64,000 bases of DNA, from positions 124,001 through 188,000 of the forward strand of contig NZ_FNYE01000010.1 in the NCBI RefSeq assembly GCF_900108945.1. The letters run 5' to 3'. Made by a program: the position numbers and the translations under genes. The notes beneath the pieces were generated by a model. It did no database searches. It worked only from the letters and a program-made list of their open reading frames with translations, and had not been told where the DNA came from. The stretch comes from Paraburkholderia diazotrophica. GTDB taxonomy: Bacteria > Pseudomonadota > Gammaproteobacteria > Burkholderiales > Burkholderiaceae. Position 1 is the first letter of the stretch; each line of letters opens with the position of its first letter. Positions 47,804 through 58,359 of the stretch are shown one piece after another.

Positions 47804-48286
47804 TCAGATCAATGTCCATGCGTCTGTGAATTTCAGATTGCCATCCAGATAGGACCATGCAATTTCCTCGCACCTGAATTCGACGATCTCGAAGTGGTTT
47901 CGATGCGCTGTCGCGTCTTCCTTGATGTTTGGGACTTTCGGGGAGACCGAGACCACCTTAACGTTGCGCATTGTTATGTTGTAGTACTCCTCCTCTTTTC
48001 CTGCGTCGTTTGTCCTGTACCACTTGAGTTCAGCAGACGCCAAAGTCTGGCCTCGTACAACAGCCTGATTTAGCAATACAGAAGAACGATCTACTTCCTT
48101 CTCGATGGTGATCGGTCGATGCGAACGACCACCGATCAATTTTCCCGTCACATTATCGGTAGGGGCATGTACCGAATGCGTCAGGCTGAGCACCTCGATG
48201 CTGCCTTCTCGTCCAGCGACCGTACTCGATCCTCTAATTGCAGCACCGCGTTCATCCTTTAACCAAAGGTGTAATGGGGTAGGCAT
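47804..48286 (-). CDS. hcp: Hcp-family type VI secretion tube protein
   Basis: Hcp-like protein of 160 residues: the stacking-ring component of the T6SS tube, also a cargo carrier. Family segments are IEVLSLTHSVHAPTDN, GKLIGGRSHRPITIEKEVDRSS, LNQAVVRGQTLASAELKWYR, EYYNITMRNVKVVSVSP and the C-terminal HFEIVEFRCEEIAWSYLDGNLKFTDAW. The ribosome site AAGGGAGGAG is strong. It is an orphan hcp: no sheath, baseplate or ClpV gene lies nearby, so it depends on a T6SS elsewhere in the genome. Confidence 0.85.
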   Translation of the reverse strand: MPTPLHLWLKDERGAAIRGSSTVAGREGSIEVLSLTHSVHAPTDNVTGKLIGGRSHRPITIEKEVDRSSVLLNQAVVRGQTLASAELKWYRTNDAGKEEEYYNITMRNVKVVSVSPKVPNIKEDATAHRNHFEIVEFRCEEIAWSYLDGNLKFTDAWTLI

Positions 48287-48511
48287 AGCTCCTCCCTTCT
48301 TTTAGTAACCAGGGAGTCCTTTATTACCATCTGGCGCGCTGTGATCTGTTGCTTTTTGTAAAACGTTGCGATTTGAAGCGAGGTACGTGCAGGCCACTAG
48401 AGCTTGATCAGATCCAGCATCGGGACCGAGTAGTGAGTATGCAGCGCGAAGGTCTTGGTGTGGCGGTCGTGCTCGATCCAGAACGGTGATGCGAGCTTGT
48501 CACGTCCCGGT

Positions 48512-48849
48512 ACAGACTACGCCGACTTACTTGTACCGAACCCATTGCTGGGGACTGCGCGACGCCGATGATGAAGCGCTGGAGACGCCTGAACGATGTC
48601 GTGAAACCGGGCAAGGGCGCGCTATATGGGCGTATCGGCGATGTTCGTGTGGCAGTTCGCGAAGGCGTTGGCGCATCGAAGCGGCATCATCTGGACGATG
48701 CCATTGCGGCATTTGATGTGACGCTCACCGCGGACGAACTCGCATCGCTGGAAGCGCTGTATGTACTGCATGATGTGGTGGGCTTTCAATTGCCATCTCG
48801 AACGTATCAGTCCGCGCGAGTGCTCAAGAACTTTACTGTTGCTTTTTAA
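48512..48849 (+). pseudogene. Decayed aldo/keto reductase gene
   Basis: Pieces of an aldo/keto reductase lie in order in different frames. TDYADL sits at about 48512. Then NDVVKPGK follows at about 48594. Another frame at 48620-48670 reads RYMGVSAMFVWQFAKAL, close to the family's RYIGASSMYAWQFAKAL. Finally HHLDDAIAAFDVTLTADELASLEALYVLHDVVGFQ follows to a TAA at 48849, the family C-terminus. The whole N-terminal barrel and a middle block are missing. The gene is dead, carrying frameshifts and deletions. Confidence 0.75.
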
Positions 48850-48926
48850 TGTCCCCAGCATCGATAGTTCCATTGTCAGGACACGAGTCTCGTATCCTGA
48901 CATGGAGCTCGTAGTAATCGACGTTT

Positions 48927-48957
48927 GTCCCGCGCCCCCATGCGCGGGACTTTTTTT
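48927..48957 (+). terminator. Strong Rho-independent terminator, plus orientation
   Basis: GTCCCGCG pairs with CGCGGGAC (8 perfect bp, 8-base loop) followed by seven T. It lies 78 bases past the end of the dead reductase gene, either its old terminator or the end of a short RNA. Confidence 0.85.
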
Positions 48958-49167
48958 ATATTCATGTATCGTCGCGTCGGCCCGTCGCGCATTTGCGCAC
49001 GCAATAGAAGAAGCGATCTATATCAGCCGTAAATAGAGAACAAGACGGCGCATTAGCACAGATGCCTTCTTCGAGCGGCGCACTATTGAATGAAGAGATG
49101 AAGGAACGAACCGCGTCGGTGCGCAAGTCCCCAATGCGGAGACCGTGCGCCAGTTCAGTGCACGAGC

Positions 49168-52116
49168 CTAGTAAATCTCGAAGTGATCGCTCGAACGCGC
49201 CTGCGCGCCGATCGCGCTCGCCACGGCGGAATCCGTCACGAAATCCGCCGACGATTTCGCTGCGAGAATCAGCTCGGGCTCCAGTGGCCGCGCGATCGCG
49301 TAGCCCTGCACGTAGTCGACGCCGAGTTCCCTGAGCATCGTGAGCGTATCGGCGTCCTCGACCCACTCGGCGACGCTGCGCATCCCGAGCGCGCCCGCCA
49401 GCGAGACCAGCGCCTCGACGATCGCCACGTCCTTTGGATGCTCGCGCATCGAACGCACGAATTCGCCGTCGATCTTCAATGCATCGGCAGACAAACGCTT
49501 CAGATAACGGAACGATGTATAGCCCGCGCCGAAATCGTCGAGCGCAATTTTCGCGCCGAGATCATGAATGCGCGCGATAAAGCGCTGTGTGTTCTCCAGA
49601 TCGTGCAACGCGACACTTTCGGTGATTTCGAGGCACAAGTACTGCAAGACGGGCCGATGCTCCACCAGCAGATCGAAAATCTCTCGCGTGAAGCGCTCGT
49701 CGTTGAGCGACGCGCCGTTCAGGTTCACGCAGACGAACTGCGTATTCGCAAGATGCGCCTGATGCCCGGAGATCCATTCGAGCGTGGTCTTGACGACCCA
49801 CATATCGATGGCCGCGATCGCGCCCGATTCTTCGGCGGCGCTCAGAATGCGGTCCGGCGTGATGAGCTGCCCTTCCGGCGAGCGCATGCGCAGCAGCACT
49901 TCGAAGTTCAGCGATTCATAAGGCGCCGACAGCGACATGATCGGCTGCATCAGCAGGAACAGTCCCGGCGGCAGACTGGTGCCGCGGAACGACTCGACGA
50001 GCCGCAATTCCGCCGCGCGATGTTCGAACGCCTCGGCGCCGCGCCGGTACGCAACGATGCTGTTGCCCGATTTGTGCTTCGCCTCGCGGCACGCACGGTC
50101 CGTATGCGCGAGCGCATCCTGCACGCGCATGCCGTGCTCGCATTCGGTGAGGCCGATCGATGCCTTGACCATGAACGCCCGATTGCCAACCTGATAGGGC
50201 ACATCGTTGATCGCGTTCACGACGTTGGTCCAATGCTCGAGCGCTTCGTCGATCGACACGTCCTTCATGATGCAGACGAACTCGTCTCCGCCGATACGCC
50301 CGAGCGAGCAGCGCTCGTCGAGCATGCCGACGATACGTTTCGCGACCAGCCTCAACACCTCGTCGCCGGCCTGATGGCCGAACAGATCGTTGATCAGCTT
50401 GAAGCGGTCCAGATCGATATAGACGAGCACCCAGCGGGAAAGCGCCTCCGACTGCGCGGCGATCGCGCTCTCTACGCCGCGCCGGTTCAGCAGGCCCGTC
50501 AGCGAATCGTGCTCGGCGAGAAAACGCAGACGCTCGACCGCCTTCGAGCGCTCCGTCACGTCCTGCAGCGATCCCTCGATGAACTGGCCCGAGCGGATCG
50601 CCGAAATTTGAAAACGCCGGTCGGTGTTGCCGAGCAGCGTCATGCCGTTGATACCCGGTTCGCCGCCCAAGCCGCCCAAGCCGACGGAGCCGCCCGTCAG
50701 GAACGACTCCAGCTTGCCCCACGCGCCCGCTTCGAAGAAATCGTTCCAGTGATGCATCCGGTACGACGCCCTGTCGAGGCCGAGCATCTGCAGCAGCGCC
50801 GGGTTCGCGCGAACGAAGCGGCCCATCGCATCGAGCGTGAATAGCCCAACGGGCGCCACGTCATAGGTGTTGCGCAAGTCGATTTCGGCCTGCTGGCGGT
50901 GCTGCCGTTCGGCGCGCATCTGCTCGGCGATCGCGAACGCGGCCATCATGCTCGACATCAGCGCGGCGAGCACGGGGCTCACCCCTGCCGCGAGCGCGGG
51001 AAAGCCGAACATCGCGCCGATCAGTTCCGAAAACGTCGAGCCGAGCACGACCGCGAGCGAGCCGACGTACCACAGCACCGTGCGCGAGCGCGCTTTCCTG
51101 ACGAACTGCGCGAGATGAAGGATCAGCACGCAGATGCCGAAGCCGCCCAGCGACCACAGCGCCAGAATGAAGCGCGAATACGGCAGCACCAGCGCGGCGA
51201 CGAGCAGCAGCACACCCGTCCATTGCGCCGTCCGATAGAGCCGGATGAACCCGGTGCGGCGCAACTCCCGGCGGAACAGCCGGCTGAACAGCGCGCCCGT
51301 CAAAATGTAGTACGCGGCAAAACTCAGTTCACGCAAGAAGGCGATCGACGTCGAAGGAATCGTGCGGTCGACCCACTGCGTGTCCCAGCCCATCGCGTTC
51401 GCGCACATGCGCAGATTGCCGACGAGCCACATCGAGAACAGCACGTACGTCCATTCGCGATTGATCAGCGCGGTAACGAACACAAAGCACGCGAGGGTCA
51501 GCAGGCCGCCGGCGATCAGCGCGGCGCCTTCCTGGAAGTCGAGTTCGGACGCGTGAAATTCGTCGATGCCCCACGACAACACCGATACCTGGGCCGGCCC
51601 GGAATATGTCGCGCGGCACAGGATTACGTTTGCGCTATCGTTTGCGTCGAGCGGAATCGCAAAGCCTGCCTTGGCTGCACGCATCGGCGCCATCTGGTGC
51701 TCGCGGTCCGCCCGGCCGAGCGGCGCGAGAGACGAAGCGAGCCAGCATTGCATCGACGTGGCGTGGCGCGACGGGAAGTCGAGAATGCGCTCCGCAGAAC
51801 CGGATGCAGGTGCAAGGAATTCGATCCAGATTGGGGTTTCCGAAAGCTTCGTGCCGTAGCGGGTCGTTTCGCGCGCGCCCGACAGCGCCGCGCGTGCCTC
51901 CACGGGCCCCATTGACGCGGCCTTGTCGTCGAGTACCTTGAACTGCAATGGCTGCGCGGCTTTCGGCTGGAAAGCATGCGGCAGGCACACCAGCACGACG
52001 ACCGTGCCGATCGCAACCGCGGCCGGCACGCCGTAAATGGAGAACGCGTCCAGCCACGCGTCGATCGACGAGCCAGCGCTACGTAGTATTCGTGACAACC
52101 ATCGCGACCGCATCAT
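49168..52116 (-). CDS. Membrane GGDEF/EAL cyclic-di-GMP enzyme with 7TM-DISM-like sensor
   Basis: A 982-residue signalling protein. It has an N-terminal helix, a periplasmic segment of about 150 residues, seven hydrophobic helices (about residues 200-390) of 7TMR-DISM style, a PAS domain (about 410-530: TYDVAPVGLFTLDAMGRFVRANPALLQMLG), a GGDEF domain (GRIGGDEF near residue 600, intact cyclase signature) and an EAL domain (NFEVLLRM near 737 in place of EAL; later CLEITES, ALDDFGAGYTSF, DALKIDGEFV). The first EAL-motif residues read EVL; catalytic Glu, Asp pairs and Lys are otherwise present, so phosphodiesterase activity is plausible. It lies downstream of an acyl-amino-acid-synthase-like gene. 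Confidence 0.87.
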   Translation of the reverse strand: MMRSRWLSRILRSAGSSIDAWLDAFSIYGVPAAVAIGTVVVLVCLPHAFQPKAAQPLQFKVLDDKAASMGPVEARAALSGARETTRYGTKLSETPIWIEFLAPASGSAERILDFPSRHATSMQCWLASSLAPLGRADREHQMAPMRAAKAGFAIPLDANDSANVILCRATYSGPAQVSVLSWGIDEFHASELDFQEGAALIAGGLLTLACFVFVTALINREWTYVLFSMWLVGNLRMCANAMGWDTQWVDRTIPSTSIAFLRELSFAAYYILTGALFSRLFRRELRRTGFIRLYRTAQWTGVLLLVAALVLPYSRFILALWSLGGFGICVLILHLAQFVRKARSRTVLWYVGSLAVVLGSTFSELIGAMFGFPALAAGVSPVLAALMSSMMAAFAIAEQMRAERQHRQQAEIDLRNTYDVAPVGLFTLDAMGRFVRANPALLQMLGLDRASYRMHHWNDFFEAGAWGKLESFLTGGSVGLGGLGGEPGINGMTLLGNTDRRFQISAIRSGQFIEGSLQDVTERSKAVERLRFLAEHDSLTGLLNRRGVESAIAAQSEALSRWVLVYIDLDRFKLINDLFGHQAGDEVLRLVAKRIVGMLDERCSLGRIGGDEFVCIMKDVSIDEALEHWTNVVNAINDVPYQVGNRAFMVKASIGLTECEHGMRVQDALAHTDRACREAKHKSGNSIVAYRRGAEAFEHRAAELRLVESFRGTSLPPGLFLLMQPIMSLSAPYESLNFEVLLRMRSPEGQLITPDRILSAAEESGAIAAIDMWVVKTTLEWISGHQAHLANTQFVCVNLNGASLNDERFTREIFDLLVEHRPVLQYLCLEITESVALHDLENTQRFIARIHDLGAKIALDDFGAGYTSFRYLKRLSADALKIDGEFVRSMREHPKDVAIVEALVSLAGALGMRSVAEWVEDADTLTMLRELGVDYVQGYAIARPLEPELILAAKSSADFVTDSAVASAIGAQARSSDHFEIY

Positions 52117-52243
52117 GTCTGCGGCACCCCCAGTCCAACAAGCCTGTTTTATGACGGCTGCGCAATCCACTAGCGCACAACCGTGCTCTTTCCGTGATTC
52201 GATCAGCCACCTGCAACCGCATTATCCCTGCAAACAACGCGGC

Positions 52244-52260
52244 GCCGGTGGCTGTCCGGC
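52244..52260 (-). terminator. Hairpin after the FeeM-like gene
   Basis: GCCGG pairs with CCGGC around a 7-base loop, starting 5 bases after the minus-strand stop at 52266. Read on the plus strand it is followed by ACTTTTT, so it could also stop plus-strand transcripts. Confidence 0.45.
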
Positions 52261-52265
52261 ACTTT

Positions 52266-53009
52266 TTACGCCGCCGCCTCGAAGCAGACCGCCCCATGCG
52301 TCGGCAGCGTCAGGTCCAGGTCCGGGTGAGGCGTTTCGAACACGAACCTGTATAGCGGGTGCTTCGCCTCCGACCAGCGCCGGCGAGCCGCCGATACCTC
52401 GCCCGCCATCACCCGGTGCGGCAGCCCGCCGACATGCGTCATTGGAACATACCGATGATCGGCAAATATGTCGCGAAACAGCATCGCCTCGTACTCACGG
52501 TCGATCGGCGAGCGCGCCGTAATGAGCAGCCAGTCGATGCCCCGCTGCTCGCACAGCAGGAACAGCGCCTTGAACAGCATCATCTTGATCATCCGGCCGC
52601 TCGACGGCCCCGTCACCGCCAGGCGCGTCGCTTCCGCCAGCCGGCCCGACGCGCACCAGGACGGGAGCTCGACCGAATGCTCGACGGGCAACGCCGAGAA
52701 CTCGTTGGTCTGAACCCGCATCGTGCCAATCGGCGCGCGATCGAGCCTTGATTCCGCGAGCAGGATCGTCGTGCCCGGCGCGAGGTCGACGTCCTCGATC
52801 GTCATCGTTCGCGCGAATTCGGGCAGATGACGCCCATAGGCGCTGCGCCGGACGGCCACGGCTTTCGCGATGTCCTCGCGGGTGACGGCTATACGTACTG
52901 TAAACGGCAGACGTTCCGGCTCCTGAAGGCCGATGTTCGCAACTTTCTGATTTGCTTCGCTGTCGCGTGCCGTACGAATGACTTCGTGGTTGAGCTCGAG
53001 AATTTCCAT
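52266..53009 (-). CDS. N-acyl amino acid synthase FeeM/GNAT-like protein
   Basis: A 247-residue acyltransferase-fold protein. The pattern RIAVTREDIAKAVAVRRSAYGRHLPEF, APGTTILLAESRLDRAPIGTMRVQT, LAEATRLAVTGPSSGRMIKMMLFKAL and WLLITARSPIDREYEAMLF follows the FeeM/LuxI-like GNAT group, which links acyl-ACP chains to an amino acid or related amine. This suggests production of a long-chain N-acyl amino acid, possibly a signal or surfactant. Identification is by motif only. The c-di-GMP protein gene lies downstream on the same strand, 150 bases after its stop. Confidence 0.62.
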   Translation of the reverse strand: MEILELNHEVIRTARDSEANQKVANIGLQEPERLPFTVRIAVTREDIAKAVAVRRSAYGRHLPEFARTMTIEDVDLAPGTTILLAESRLDRAPIGTMRVQTNEFSALPVEHSVELPSWCASGRLAEATRLAVTGPSSGRMIKMMLFKALFLLCEQRGIDWLLITARSPIDREYEAMLFRDIFADHRYVPMTHVGGLPHRVMAGEVSAARRRWSEAKHPLYRFVFETPHPDLDLTLPTHGAVCFEAAA

Positions 53010-53596
53010 TTTTCATCCCTTTTATTGGTCGTAGAACAGACATCCGCTGACGTTCCCTATGTCCGGAACGAGTCCGGAACGACAGCGGCAGCCAGGAGGC
53101 GGGCCTTCAAATTCACTTCGCAGTACGACGGGGACTGGCATCCACCGGGATAGTGGGTGTAGCGCGTGCTGTCAGAATCGAAGCCGACTCTGATGCGATG
53201 GTGGCACTTTTCATCGGACCGCACCCGCACGAACACAAAAAAGCCGCCTTTTCAAGCAGGCGGCGTGACTGTCCGACACTACCGCGCCGGGTCGATCGGG
53301 GATGGGAAGTTCTGTACGTCCCTGTGTCACGGGAAGTACACGGACGGGCGCCCCGTTGCAGATGAACGCAAGGGCCGCCATTGCACTACGCACCTGAAAG
53401 ATGCGTGCGGAGGGATGCTTTGATAAGGCGGCTCCTGATCGAACGGGGTTAGATCCATGTGCGGAGTGGCCTGGAGAGACGGTGTTGCCGCGCCACCGAC
53501 ATCGCCCGCCGCGCATCCCGGCGCTCACTCGCTTGTCAATGTGGACAATGTGCGCTGCAATCACACACCGTGACTTCACAACCAATAAGGATGGAA
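53010..53596. other. Intergenic region with an orphan terminator
   Basis: About 590 bases between divergent genes. No supportable protein gene was seen on either strand. A strong minus-orientation terminator at 53237-53264 ends no visible gene. A short frame at 53166-53423 with four Cys near its end has no ribosome site. Confidence 0.45.
53237..53264 (-). terminator. Orphan Rho-independent terminator, minus orientation
   Basis: On the minus strand GCCGCC...GGCGGC (6 bp, 10-base loop) is followed by six T. No protein gene ends just upstream of it on that strand, so it may close a small RNA transcribed from within 53265-53500. Confidence 0.75.
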
Positions 53597-54499
53597 ATGG
53601 AACAGGCGTCGAACGCAGTATCGGCCGACGGACAACGCTGGTTGACGGTCGCGGGTCCCGTGATCTTTCTGCTGTTGTGGTCCGCGGGTTTTCCGATTGC
53701 GAAGATCGGCCTGCGCTACGCATCGCCCCTCACCTTTCTGGCGATCCGCTTTGCGTTGAGTGTCAGCGTGCTCGTCGTCATATGCGCGGTCCGCCGGCCT
53801 GCATGGCCGCGCGGGCTGCATGCGTGGAAGCATCTGATCGTCGTCGGCTTTCTCGTGCAGGTGCTGTACTTCGGGCTGAGCTATCTGTCGATGACGGCGG
53901 GCATCGAGACGTCGGTGCTCGCACTGATCGTCTCGCTGCAACCGATACTCGTCGGCGTGCTCGCGCCGAAGCTGGTCGGCGAGCGCGTCGGCGCACGCCG
54001 CTGGACGGGACTGATACTCGGTCTCGCGGGCGCAGCGGGCGTCATCGTTGCGCGCAGCCGCGTCCATGTGGATTCGCTGGGCCCGGTGCTGCTCGCAATC
54101 GGCGCGCTGCTCGGCATCACGGGCGCGATGCTCTACGAAAAGCGCACGGCCGCATCGAACGATCCGTTGATGGCGAATCTCGTTCAGTACGCAGTCGGCC
54201 TCGTGTGCTGCGCGCCGATGGCCTTGCTGTTCGAGCATGGCCACGTGCAGTGGACGGGAACCTTCACGGCTGTCATGGCGTATCTCGTGCTCGGCAATTC
54301 ACTGATCGCCATCAGTCTATTGCTCGCGATGACACGCGCGGGCAAGGTATCGAAGGTGGCCGCGCTGTTCTTTTTCGTGCCGCCCGCCGCGGCGCTGATG
54401 AGCTACGCATTCCTCGGCGAAATGCTGCCGACGTCCGCGTGGTGGGCGATGGGCGTTGCAGTAGTGGGCGTTGCGATTGCAACGTCCCAATCGCGATGA
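53597..54499 (+). CDS. DMT-family transporter (EamA type)
   Basis: Inner-membrane permease of 300 residues with ten hydrophobic helices in two EamA repeats (FLLLWSAGFPIAKIGLRYASPLTFLAIRFAL ... MTAGIETSVLALIVSLQPILVGVLAPKLVGERV; then VLLAIGALLGITGAMLYEKR ... FVPPAAALMSYAFLGEML). Such proteins export metabolites or amino acids. AAGGA lies five bases before the ATG at 53597; an ATG at 53591 overlaps that site. No partner gene; it converges on glgP. Confidence 0.85.
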   Translation: MEQASNAVSADGQRWLTVAGPVIFLLLWSAGFPIAKIGLRYASPLTFLAIRFALSVSVLVVICAVRRPAWPRGLHAWKHLIVVGFLVQVLYFGLSYLSMTAGIETSVLALIVSLQPILVGVLAPKLVGERVGARRWTGLILGLAGAAGVIVARSRVHVDSLGPVLLAIGALLGITGAMLYEKRTAASNDPLMANLVQYAVGLVCCAPMALLFEHGHVQWTGTFTAVMAYLVLGNSLIAISLLLAMTRAGKVSKVAALFFFVPPAAALMSYAFLGEMLPTSAWWAMGVAVVGVAIATSQSR

Positions 54500-54522
54500 C
54501 GCGCGTAGCCCGCACTCAGCGG

Positions 54523-57015
<2,493 letters not shown>

Positions 57016-57221
57016 GATGCTCTCTCCCGATTCGCCGCGTCAAACGCATCACGATTTCGCGCCCGTTCGCCGACGCAGGGCGCGATTCGCGCCCTGGCCG
57101 AAAGAACCTCAACGGCAGCATATGTTACGGCGCAAGGATTGCAAGCTCGACGAGCCGCGCGGGCTTTCCGCTGACGATTATCGGGTATGCAATGCGACGT
57201 ATGTCGATCAACGAAAGAACG

Positions 57222-58244
57222 TCACGCGGCGGCGTACTGCGTTGCCTCCACGTCCGCCTGAAGCTCGCGCGGCTGCTCGTTCGTGTGAATGGTCTGCAGA
57301 CCATTCGTCCTGGCACGCTGCCACGCGCGATATTCGGTCGGCGACTTCCCGATACAGCGGCGAAACAGCTTGCCGAGCCGGCCGCCGTCGGTCAGACCGA
57401 CGCGTCGCGCGATCTTGTCGGCGGGCAGCGAGGTCTCGGCCAGCAGCAAGCACGCCAGATCGAGCCTCGCCCGTTGCAGGTATTCCGATGGCGAAGTCCC
57501 AAGGTATGCCTGAAAGTAGCGCAGCAACGTGCGCTGGCTCATCGCGCATGCATGCGCGGCATCGGCGACGCTGACGGGACGGTGGCAGTTGTTCTTGAGC
57601 CACCGCCCCGCCGCGCGCACCTTGTCGGCCGTGCTCATGCCCGCGTCGATCGATGACAGGATCGTGTCGACGTGTACGCTGATCGTGCGATGCAAGGCCT
57701 CGCGCGCAATCGGCTCGCCCATGTCGTCGCGGATGATGTCGAAGGCCGCCTTGATCGCGCCGGATAGTCGCGCTTCCGCCTGCGCCCCTTGCACGATCCG
57801 ATCGCCCTCCGATGCGTGCGCGGCATCGTGCGCGAATCCGTGCACGGTATCGGCCGCGAGAAACCGCACGGGCGTGCCGGCCGCCCTGACCCGCTGCAGC
57901 CACGCTGCATGCGATAGCCCGTTGCACACCTCGTCCGCGTTCGGCCCTGCCGCGACCAACACGCACGCGAATCGCGTCCCGATCGTATCGGCCAATTTGC
58001 CCGTCGACACGGGGAGCGAGCGATGGCACGTCACGGGGCCGCCATTCGCCGACAGAAACTGCATTCCGTACTTGCACGCATGCTGAACGCCCGCGAGTTC
58101 GCTCGCACAATCGAGCGCTTCGGCGACGACGGCTGCGCCTAACAGGTCGCACGCTTGCGTCAGCACGAACGCGATCCGTTGCAAGCTCGAAACACTGCCT
58201 CTGTATTCGTCGGCGCATCGACGCCCGTTCTCTGCCACAAACAT
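57222..58244 (-). CDS. AraC-family transcriptional regulator with GlxA-like N-domain
   Basis: Regulator of 340 residues. The N-terminal 170 residues resemble the DJ-1/PfpI-like sensor domain of GlxA regulators (QRIAFVLTQACDLLGAAVVAEAL; RFACVLVAAG; RFLAADTVHGFAHDAA), though the nucleophile-elbow Cys is not evident. The C-terminal AraC domain has VSVADAAHACAMSQRTLLRYFQAYLGTSPSEYLQRARLDLACLLL and KIARRVGLTDGGRLGKLFRRCIGKSPTEYRAW. GGAGG precedes the start at 58244. It sits between the receiver-fused glycosyltransferase and glgP on the same strand; relatives often regulate exopolysaccharide genes. Confidence 0.85.
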   Translation of the reverse strand: MFVAENGRRCADEYRGSVSSLQRIAFVLTQACDLLGAAVVAEALDCASELAGVQHACKYGMQFLSANGGPVTCHRSLPVSTGKLADTIGTRFACVLVAAGPNADEVCNGLSHAAWLQRVRAAGTPVRFLAADTVHGFAHDAAHASEGDRIVQGAQAEARLSGAIKAAFDIIRDDMGEPIAREALHRTISVHVDTILSSIDAGMSTADKVRAAGRWLKNNCHRPVSVADAAHACAMSQRTLLRYFQAYLGTSPSEYLQRARLDLACLLLAETSLPADKIARRVGLTDGGRLGKLFRRCIGKSPTEYRAWQRARTNGLQTIHTNEQPRELQADVEATQYAAA

Positions 58245-58359
58245 GATTCCTCCGGCTGATTCATCGCGGCATGCGTCGGCATGCATCGTTTGACAAGACG
58301 AACTTCTTCAGACGTTTTCGCAATTCTGTGTACGCCCGGCAACGATGCGCACCTCTGCG

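Noticed and set aside
53166..53423. Small Cys-containing frame upstream of the DMT gene
   Set aside because: No ribosome site, and the frame runs across the orphan terminator; a non-coding explanation is simpler.
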